Below are positions 15,830 to 21,162 of a DNA stretch of 21,162 nt, in pieces (position 1 is the first letter of the stretch; every line of letters starts with the position of its first letter). The notes below the pieces were generated by a model, which ran no database searches, had not been told where the DNA came from, and saw only the letters and a program-made list of their open reading frames with translations. This DNA comes from JBEATZ01 sp041178545 (GTDB lineage: Bacteria > Planctomycetota > UBA1135 > UBA2386): positions 1-21,162 of the forward strand of contig JBEGVB010000042.1 of the NCBI GenBank assembly GCA_041178545.1. The letters are read 5' to 3'. The translations under genes were made by a program, and so were the position numbers.

Positions 15830-16296
15830 GCGTCCTCGTGGCGGCCGGCGCTGCCGGGAGGGATGCGGTAGGTGCCGGGACGCGGCTCCACCAGCGGGTC
15901 GTCGAAGAGGGTCGCGTCGATGACGGAGTCGCGGGTGCTCGCCACCTCGACCAGGTTGCCGTCGGGGTCGCGCACGAACATCTGCATCTTGCCGCTAGGC
16001 AGCCTGCGCACGCGTCCCCACGGACGTACGTCGACGGCACCAGCTGCCCTGGCCCGGTGGAACACGCCCATGAAGTCCACCATCTCGATGCAGAAGTGCG
16101 ACCGGAAGCCGTGCACGTCGTCGAGCACGTTCATGTGGATCTGGCCGCGGCTGCCGATGCGGAAGAACTGCGACTCGAACCCCTGGTCGGGTGTCGGGTC
16201 GAGCGGCAGCCCGAGCACGTCGCGGTAGAAGGCGGTTGCACGCGCCAGGTCCGAGACGTTCACGTTGACGTGCTGGAGGAGGTTCTCTGCTTCCAT
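15826..16296 (-). CDS. VOC-superfamily (glyoxalase/dioxygenase fold) protein
   Basis: A 156-residue protein with two beta-alpha-beta-beta-beta modules. The first begins LLQHVNVNVSDLARATAFYR and the second begins near SHFCIEMVDF. The end pattern MFVRDPDGNLVEVA is diagnostic of the vicinal oxygen chelate fold. Candidate metal ligands are His9, His54, His67 and Glu117. The family includes glyoxalase I, methylmalonyl-CoA epimerase, ring-cleaving dioxygenases and fosfomycin-resistance enzymes, so the reaction cannot be assigned. In this operon an isomerase, epimerase or lyase acting on a keto acid is plausible. ATG lies four bases after the stop of the enolase-superfamily gene, with AGGTGA as its ribosome-binding site. 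Confidence 0.88.
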   Translation of the reverse strand: MEAENLLQHVNVNVSDLARATAFYRDVLGLPLDPTPDQGFESQFFRIGSRGQIHMNVLDDVHGFRSHFCIEMVDFMGVFHRARAAGAVDVRPWGRVRRLPSGKMQMFVRDPDGNLVEVASTRDSVIDATLFDDPLVEPRPGTYRIPPGSAGRHEDA

Positions 16297-16300
16297 CGGT

Positions 16301-17464
16301 TCACCTGCGCGCCCACTGCGCGAAACGGTCCTCGTCGAGCGTCAGTCCCCAGCCATGCCCACGTGGGGCACCGAGACAACCGTCCTGCAGCGTGAGGTCG
16401 GGCTGGAACAGCTCGCGCAGGAACGGGGCACCGCCCATGGGGACCTCCACGAAGACACCGGCAGGACACGCGAGGGCAAGCGTGCGCGCGGCCTCGAACG
16501 AGAGCGCAGAGCCCCAGCAGTGTGGCGCGAGCTGGAGCCTGTGTGCGGTGGCGATGGCGCCGATGCGCAAGCCCTCGCTGAGACCTCCGGCGATGGCGAG
16601 GTCGGGCTGCAGCACGTCGACGGCACGGCGCTCCACCAACTCGGCGAAGTCGAAGGCAGAGGCCTCGCTCTCGCCCGCTGCCACCGGGGCCATGGCCGCG
16701 GCGCGCACCTCGGCCAGCCCGACGCGGTCGTCGGATGCCACCGGCTCCTCCACGAACCGCAGCCCGAGCTCGTGGGTCGCGGCGCAGAACTGGCGCGCAC
16801 CGGCCACGCCAAGCGTGCCGTGCGCGTCCACCATGATGTCGATGCCGTCACCCAGCGCGGCACGAGCCGCGCGCACGCGCTCGACGGAGCTGCGCACGTC
16901 GCCGTCCATGCCGCCGATGCGCATCTTCACGGCCCGGAACCCGCGCTCGACGTAGCTGCCCAGCTCCGCACCGATGCGGTCCGCAGGTGCCCAGCCGCCG
17001 CTGGCGTAGGCCTTCACGTGGGTGCGACTGCCGCCGCCGACGAGCTCCAGCACCGAGCAGCCGCGGGCCCTCGCGGCGAGGTCCCACAGCGCCAGGTCGA
17101 CGCCTGCGAGCGCTGCCATGTGCGCCCCGCGCCGGCCCAGCACGGGCATCGCGCGGCCGTCGCGCGCAGCAAGCGCCGCGCGCACCCCGTTGTACATGCG
17201 ACCCCAGTGCCGGTTGACCTCGCGCGGGTCCTGGCCGAGCAGCGCCGGGGCGAGTTCCTCGCGCACGATCGTCGCGAGCGCGGCACCGTTGCCCGCGCTG
17301 CCCACCGCGGGCTTTGCCTCGCCCAGACCTGTGAGGCCGCACTCCGTCACCACCCGCACCAGCACGGTGTCGAACGTGCGGATGCGGCCGAAGTCCGACA
17401 CGTGCTGCTGTGCTGCAGGCAGCTCCGCCTGCAGCCAGTGCGCCTCCACGGTCCGGATGCGCAC
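16301..17464 (-). CDS. Mandelate racemase/muconate lactonizing enzyme family protein (probable sugar-acid dehydratase)
   Basis: A 387-residue enolase-superfamily enzyme with an N-terminal capping domain (about 1-125) and a C-terminal barrel. Magnesium ligands are Asp213, Glu239 and Glu265. The second-strand catalytic site has Lys180-Met-Arg182, where classical members have K-x-K. His215 follows Asp213 (DAHG), and the opposite base pair is Asp288 with His315 (APHCWG). Glu340 sits on the eighth strand. This places it in the mandelate racemase subgroup. Members with this His/Asp dyad usually dehydrate aldonic acids to 2-keto-3-deoxy acids, or racemise alpha-hydroxy acids. The exact substrate is unknown. 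The GTG start is two bases after the epimerase stop, with GGGAG upstream. Confidence 0.9.
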   Translation of the reverse strand: MRIRTVEAHWLQAELPAAQQHVSDFGRIRTFDTVLVRVVTECGLTGLGEAKPAVGSAGNGAALATIVREELAPALLGQDPREVNRHWGRMYNGVRAALAARDGRAMPVLGRRGAHMAALAGVDLALWDLAARARGCSVLELVGGGSRTHVKAYASGGWAPADRIGAELGSYVERGFRAVKMRIGGMDGDVRSSVERVRAARAALGDGIDIMVDAHGTLGVAGARQFCAATHELGLRFVEEPVASDDRVGLAEVRAAAMAPVAAGESEASAFDFAELVERRAVDVLQPDLAIAGGLSEGLRIGAIATAHRLQLAPHCWGSALSFEAARTLALACPAGVFVEVPMGGAPFLRELFQPDLTLQDGCLGAPRGHGWGLTLDEDRFAQWARR

Positions 17465-17466
17465 GT

Positions 17467-18360
17467 TCAGCTCCCGCGCACCAGCGGCAGGAGGGTCTTC
17501 GAGGCGGTCTCGTACAGCATCGTGTAGAACTCCTCGCTCAACAGGCTGCTGCCGTGGTCCTGGATGAACTTGAGCTGCTCCGGGGAGATGTCGACCGGGT
17601 TGCGCTCGACCTGGTTGGGCCAGGGCGACACGGGCGTGCGGTCCACGGGGGCCACCGACTCCATGGTGAGCGCACCCTGGTAGCCGATGGAACGCAGCGT
17701 GCCGACGAACTTCTTCCAGTCGATGCCGCCCATCCCCGGTGCCATGCGGTTGTTCTCCGCCACGTGCACGTCGGTGAGCAGCTTGCCCGCGGTGCGCAGA
17801 GCCTCGTGCATGCAGACCTCCTCGATGTTCATGTGGAACACGTCGAGGCACACACCGCACTCGGGGCCGACGGCCTTGGCGAGCGCGACCGCCTGGTCGG
17901 CGCGGTTGAGGAAGTACGTCTCGAACCGGTTGAGCGGCTCCAGTGCCATGCGCACGCCGCACTTGCGGGCGTGCGCATAGACCTCCTGGAGCCCGGCCAC
18001 GACCCAGCCCCACTCCTCCTCGGGGGTGCCGTCGGCCACCACCTTGCCCACGGTGGCGGGCACGATGGTGATCTCGTGGCCCTCCAGCTCGTGCACCATG
18101 GTCACCACCGACTTCATGTAGGCGACGGTGTCTGCGCGCTGCTTCGGGTCCTTCGCAGCAAGGTTGCGCTGGCCGAGGGTGAGCGTGACGGCGCCCCAGC
18201 AGCGGATGCCGTGCTTCTTGAGCAGGGGACGGCAGACGGCCGTGGGGAACTGGCTGGGCTCGCCGCTGATCTCGATGCTCTCGAACCCGAGGCGGCTGAT
18301 GCGCTTCAGGGTGACCTCGAGCGGCTCGGCTCGCATCCAGTTGTGGGTGGACAGGTGCAT
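17467..18360 (-). CDS. Sugar epimerase/isomerase, D-tagatose 3-epimerase family
   Basis: A 297-residue TIM-barrel enzyme of the xylose-isomerase-like (AP endonuclease 2) superfamily. The metal and catalytic residues Glu141 (in ALEPLNRFETYFLN), Asp173 and His176 (in LDVFHMNIEE), His199 and Glu234 (in TMESV) have spacings of 32, 26 and 35. These nearly match the 33, 26 and 35 of the Pseudomonas cichorii D-tagatose 3-epimerase quartet (152/185/211/246). The LNRFE and D.FHMNIEE motifs are typical of that family, which interconverts ketohexoses and related keto sugars at C3. The ATG at 18360 is preceded by AGAGGA at five bases. It is the first gene of the four-gene operon. The natural substrate may be a keto sugar or a sugar-acid derivative. 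Confidence 0.9.
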   Translation of the reverse strand: MHLSTHNWMRAEPLEVTLKRISRLGFESIEISGEPSQFPTAVCRPLLKKHGIRCWGAVTLTLGQRNLAAKDPKQRADTVAYMKSVVTMVHELEGHEITIVPATVGKVVADGTPEEEWGWVVAGLQEVYAHARKCGVRMALEPLNRFETYFLNRADQAVALAKAVGPECGVCLDVFHMNIEEVCMHEALRTAGKLLTDVHVAENNRMAPGMGGIDWKKFVGTLRSIGYQGALTMESVAPVDRTPVSPWPNQVERNPVDISPEQLKFIQDHGSSLLSEEFYTMLYETASKTLLPLVRGS

Positions 18361-18505
18361 GGGAATCCTCTGGGTTGCGTGGGGACTGCCACCGTCGGCA
18401 GCACACAGAGCTTCCCCGGCCCCCGTGGCCCGTGGCAACGCCGGTGACGGGATTCCCCTTGCGGATGCCACAACGCCCCCGAGGATCCCCCGTCGGAGAC
18501 ACCCC
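18361..18505. promoter_or_regulatory. Divergent region between epimerase operon and transporter gene
   Basis: 145 bases. The only notable element is the inverted repeat CTGCC-accgtc-GGCAG (18386-18401), a possible operator for the catabolic operon. I see no convincing -10 box for either side, and no preQ1 riboswitch-like pattern that I can recognise before the transporter gene. Confidence 0.25.
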
Positions 18506-19243
18506 ATGGCGACGACCGAGCACGAGGCCCACGCCTTCACGCGCGAACAGCGCGTCTACTTCTGGCTCGCCAGCGTCAACGTGACCGCGCTGCTGCTCGC
18601 CAACATCGTGGGCGTCAAGCTGTTCCGGTTCGAGCTCGACATGGGCTCCTTCGTCGTGCCCGTCGAGCACACGGTGGGGATGCTGCCCTTCCCCATCACG
18701 TTCCTGCTCACCGACCTGGTCAACGAGTACTACGGGCGGCGGGCAGCACGTCGCATCGCCTACGTCGCCTTCACCATGGCCGCCCTCGCGTGGCTGCTGC
18801 TGTGGGCCGCGCGCGCCATGCCGATCCTCGAGGGCATCCCCGGCACCGCGACGCAGGCCGCGTTCGAGAACGTCTTCGGTGCGGCGTCACTCATGTACCT
18901 CGCCTCGATTGCCGCCTTCCTCGTCGGCAACCTCATCGACATCTTCCTCTTCGGCTGGTTCAAGCGCGCCACCGGCGGACGCATGGTCTGGCTGCGCGCC
19001 ACGGGCAGCACGGTGGTCTCGCAGTTGTTCGACTCGCTCCTCGTGACCATGCTCTTCTTCCAGGTCCTGCAGCGCGCCGTCGGGCAGGAGTGTCCCGACC
19101 TGGGATGGACGCTGCGCACGGCGTTCACGGGCTACGTGCTCAAGTTCGCCATCGCGCTCGCGCTGACTCCAGCGGTCTACCTGGGCCGCTGGTTGCTGCG
19201 CGCCGCATTCGGTCTTGCGCCGCTGCCCGCAGACGAGACGTAG
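18506..19243 (+). CDS. yhhQ: Queuosine precursor transporter, YhhQ/VUT family
   Basis: A 245-residue integral membrane protein with about six spans. Family hallmarks are NIVGVKLF in the first span, the conserved FLLTDLVNEYYGRR loop, and GNLIDIFLFGWFKRATGGR followed by LRATGSTVVSQLFDSLL. YhhQ (DUF165/COG1738) imports the queuosine precursors preQ0 and preQ1 for tRNA wobble-base modification. The N terminus is slightly longer than usual and His/Glu rich (ATTEHEAHAFTREQ). ATG 18506 is preceded by GGAG at eight bases. Downstream is a strong hairpin. No queuosine synthesis gene is next to it, which fits a salvage role. Confidence 0.92.
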   Translation: MATTEHEAHAFTREQRVYFWLASVNVTALLLANIVGVKLFRFELDMGSFVVPVEHTVGMLPFPITFLLTDLVNEYYGRRAARRIAYVAFTMAALAWLLLWAARAMPILEGIPGTATQAAFENVFGAASLMYLASIAAFLVGNLIDIFLFGWFKRATGGRMVWLRATGSTVVSQLFDSLLVTMLFFQVLQRAVGQECPDLGWTLRTAFTGYVLKFAIALALTPAVYLGRWLLRAAFGLAPLPADET

Positions 19244-19260
19244 CGCGGCAACTGAGGCAC

Positions 19261-19289
19261 GCAGCAGCGCACGGGGCCGAAGCTGCTGC
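19261..19289 (+). terminator. Hairpin after the queuosine-precursor transporter gene
   Basis: GCAGCAGC (19261-19268) pairs perfectly with GCTGCTGC (19282-19289) around a 13-base loop, beginning 18 bases after the stop codon. There is no T tract directly after it, so this is a hairpin-type end at best. Confidence 0.45.
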
Positions 19290-19367
19290 AGGCGCGACAT
19301 CGGAATTTCGTCCCGGGTTAGATCGCCGCAGGGGCGGAAACGTTGCATTTCCCGCGCCTGCCGGGGC

Positions 19368-19395
19368 TTGTCGACGACGTAAAGTCACCTAGAGT
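19368..19395 (+). promoter_or_regulatory. Promoter upstream of the multicopper-oxidase-like gene
   Basis: TTGTCG (19368-19373) and TAGAGT (19390-19395), separated by 16 bases, give a sigma-70-like pair. It lies in a 245-base gap and leaves a leader of roughly 85 bases before the ATG, unlike the leaderless layout of several neighbours. The leader contains no obvious riboswitch or Shine-Dalgarno sequence. Confidence 0.4.
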
Positions 19396-19488
19396 TCGCA
19401 TCCCTCCTTGGCTGAACTGCGTAGGAGCCGTTCCGAATCGGCTGCCCGCTTCGTTCACCTGCCACCCCCTGAACTGATCGCCCCTTCA

Positions 19489-21162
19489 ATGACCAGTCCT
19501 CTGGCCATCGTCTCCTCCTCGCTCCCACTCCTTGCTGCGGCATTGTTCCTCGGTCAGGAACTTCGCGCCGGCAATGACCCGCTGCACCGCTTGGGCGGCT
19601 CACCCGGAGCGCTGTTGCCCACCCACAGTTCTGCGAGTCCTGCCGCAGCACTGCCGCCGTGCACCACCACCGTGGTGGCCGAGGTGGTGGCGCTCGACCA
19701 GGTGCTCGTGTGGAACAAGTTCGGCAGCCGCGACCCGTACGGCATGATGTACGCGCTGAAGCGCGACGTGGTGCGGCAGGGCAGCGGCAACCCGAACAAC
19801 ACCACGCTCGAGCCGGGCCTCGTGCAGCTGCGCAGCGACCTGCGCCCTCGCCCGCTGGTGCTTCGCGTCAACCAGGGCGAGTGCCTCGAGGTGCGCCTCA
19901 CCAACCTGCTGGACCCCACCCAGTTCGGCGGCGGCACGCCTGCGACCCGCACCGCCTCGTTCCACGTGAACGGCATGCCCTACACCAGCATTGCCGACGA
20001 CGGCGCCAACGTGGGTGCCAACGCCAGCTCGCTCGCCACGCCGGGCCAGACCAAGGTCTACACCTTCTACGGGGACCGTCAGGGCACCTACTGCGTGAAC
20101 AGCATGGGTGCCATCGCCGGTGGCGAGGGCGACGGCGGCTCGACCGCCCACGGCCTGTTTGGCGCGGTGATCGTGGAACCGCCGAACTCGACCTGGCTGC
20201 ACAGCTCCACCGGCCTGCCCATGCGGGTCAACAACCAGATCGTGTCGGCGGACGACAAGGCCATCATCCACGGCTTTGCAGACCCGAGCGACGGTGCCGA
20301 GGTCACTCCGGAGGGCGCGTTCCGCGAGTTCGTGTGGATCTTCCACGACGAGGCCAAGACGGTGCACGCGAACCCGCGCATCGAGACCGAGTTCTGGCTC
20401 CACAGCACGCGCGACGCGTTCGGCGTGAACTACGGCATCTCGGGCATCGGCCAGATCCTGCTCGACGCCCTGTGCCACCCGGACTGCCGCTACGAGGAGG
20501 CCTTCCTGACCTCGTGGGCCAACGGCGACCCTGCCCTGCTGCCCCACTTCCGCGACGACCCCGCCAACGTGTGGCACAGCTACCTCGGCGACAACGTGAA
20601 GGTGCGCCACCTGCACGCAGGCCCGTCCGAGACCCACGTGTTCCACCTGCACGCACACCAGTGGCTCTACACGGGCGATGACAACCGTTCGACCTACCTG
20701 GACAGCCAGGCCGTCGGTCCGGGCGCTGCCTTCAACTGCGAGATCTCCTACGCGGGCTCGGGCAACCGCAACCTGTCGGTCGGCGACGCCATCTTCCACT
20801 GCCACCTGTACCCGCACTTCGCCCAGGGCATGTGGGGCCTGTGGCGCACCCACGACGTGTTCGAGAACGGCACGCGCACGCTGCCCGACGGCACGCCGAT
20901 CCCGCGCATCGCCCCGATCCCCGGCCGTGCACTGCCGCCGCTGCCTAGCGCAGACCTGCCCGGCTATCCCTTCTTCGTGCCCGGCCGTGCAGGCCAGTGG
21001 CCCGTGGCGGGTTACCCCGGCAACTTCAAGCCGGGCCACCTCCCCCCGCAGGCGCCGCTCGACCTCGCCAACGACGGCGGCCTCCCGCGCCACATCATCG
21101 TCGAGGGCCCCACGCAAGGCGGCCTGCTCGACAAGGCCTTCGTGCCCAACACCCTGACCAGC
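19489..21162 (+). CDS. Multicopper-oxidase-like secreted protein, N-terminal 558 residues (continues past window)
   Basis: The frame opens at ATG 19489 and is still open at the window end. Residues 1 to about 20 look like an export signal with little positive charge. A Cys-containing spacer follows, then a cupredoxin-like domain. The typical first copper motif (H-W-H-G) appears as SFHVNGM with a single His159, and the second (Y-H-S-H) as YCVNSM (201-206). The C-side motifs are intact: His383-x2-His386-x-His388 (HVFHLHAHQW), and H437-C-H439-x3-H443-x4-M448 (HCHLYPHFAQGM) for type 1 and type 2/3 copper. HVFHLHAHQW followed by STYLDSQAVGPG recalls the manganese-oxidase-type multicopper proteins (MnxG/MofA). 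This is from memory and unverified. Laccase-like or Mn/Fe oxidation is possible. Confidence 0.8.
   Translation, partial: MTSPLAIVSSSLPLLAAALFLGQELRAGNDPLHRLGGSPGALLPTHSSASPAAALPPCTTTVVAEVVALDQVLVWNKFGSRDPYGMMYALKRDVVRQGSGNPNNTTLEPGLVQLRSDLRPRPLVLRVNQGECLEVRLTNLLDPTQFGGGTPATRTASFHVNGMPYTSIADDGANVGANASSLATPGQTKVYTFYGDRQGTYCVNSMGAIAGGEGDGGSTAHGLFGAVIVEPPNSTWLHSSTGLPMRVNNQIVSADDKAIIHGFADPSDGAEVTPEGAFREFVWIFHDEAKTVHANPRIETEFWLHSTRDAFGVNYGISGIGQILLDALCHPDCRYEEAFLTSWANGDPALLPHFRDDPANVWHSYLGDNVKVRHLHAGPSETHVFHLHAHQWLYTGDDNRSTYLDSQAVGPGAAFNCEISYAGSGNRNLSVGDAIFHCHLYPHFAQGMWGLWRTHDVFENGTRTLPDGTPIPRIAPIPGRALPPLPSADLPGYPFFVPGRAGQWPVAGYPGNFKPGHLPPQAPLDLANDGGLPRHIIVEGPTQGGLLDKAFVPNTLTS

Noticed and set aside
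12964..16040. Long minus-strand frames opposite the chitinase gene and across the dehydrogenase/VOC genes
   Set aside because: Shadow frames of Arg/Gly/His-rich composition, with the genuine proteins recognisable in other frames.
18361..18505. preQ1 riboswitch upstream of the queuosine-precursor transporter
   Set aside because: Genes of this family are often so regulated, but I find no compact pseudoknot-like pattern or A-rich tail here.
19600..21117. 505-codon minus-strand frame opposite the oxidase gene
   Set aside because: The plus-strand frame carries ordered copper-binding motifs and runs through the whole region. The minus frame is Val/Gly/His-rich without motifs.

Overview
The window is about 21 kb of very GC-rich bacterial DNA with little intergenic space. 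The encoded envelope is that of a diderm: a TolC/OMF-like outer-membrane factor, several lipoprotein signals, a type IV/type II pseudopilin and secreted enzymes. I lean towards Planctomycetota. The reasons are the C-terminal domain of the secreted chitinase, the Cys-rich 'PTPWDYCC' lipoprotein and the mixture of small secretory and catabolic operons. This rests on recall of family style, not on a marker gene, so it is moderate to low confidence. I see no tRNA, rRNA, CRISPR array, IS element, integrase or phage gene.

Layout. (1) Positions 1-6254, minus strand: seven tightly overlapping genes. In transcription order they are a TolC-like outer-membrane lipoprotein, an HlyD-type periplasmic adaptor, a MacB/LolD-type ABC ATPase, two different FtsX-fold permeases, a Cys-rich lipoprotein, and a secreted protein cut by the window edge. 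This is a tripartite ABC exporter plus accessory envelope proteins. (2) 6255-8216: a 102-bp divergent promoter region carrying a 15-bp palindrome over the exporter's -10 box, then a lipoprotein M1 aminopeptidase of the leukotriene-A4-hydrolase type. (3) 8343-9243: a 55-residue single-span membrane protein and, convergent to it, an RRM RNA-binding protein with a long Gly/Arg/Tyr tail. (4) 9486-12218: a membrane-anchored SGNH hydrolase, then a fusion of a four-cluster ferredoxin (PsrB/DmsB type) with an NrfD/PsrC-like quinone-site membrane domain. (5) 12248-14871: a divergent pair of an orphan pseudopilin and a secreted GH18 chitinase with a CBM2-like domain. (6) 14888-18360, minus strand: a four-gene catabolic operon of tagatose-3-epimerase-like isomerase, mandelate-racemase-type enolase-superfamily enzyme, VOC-fold protein and D-2-hydroxyacid dehydrogenase. 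It probably handles a sugar or sugar acid of unknown identity. (7) 18506-21162: a YhhQ/VUT-type queuosine-precursor transporter and the first 558 codons of a multicopper-oxidase-like protein that runs off the window.

How genes work together. Genes within the minus-strand operons are coupled by GTGA/ATGA overlaps or gaps of 2-4 bp. Five promoter-proximal genes (starts 6254-, 6357+, 9486+, 10698+, 13123+) instead have a TAnnnT -10-like box ending 6-8 bp before the start codon, which predicts leaderless mRNAs. Convergent gene ends carry GC-rich hairpins without a T tract. The most interesting points are this leaderless pattern, the operator-like palindrome at the exporter promoter, the unassigned sugar-acid operon with a K-x-R enolase signature, and the oxidase that lacks most copper ligands in its first domain.
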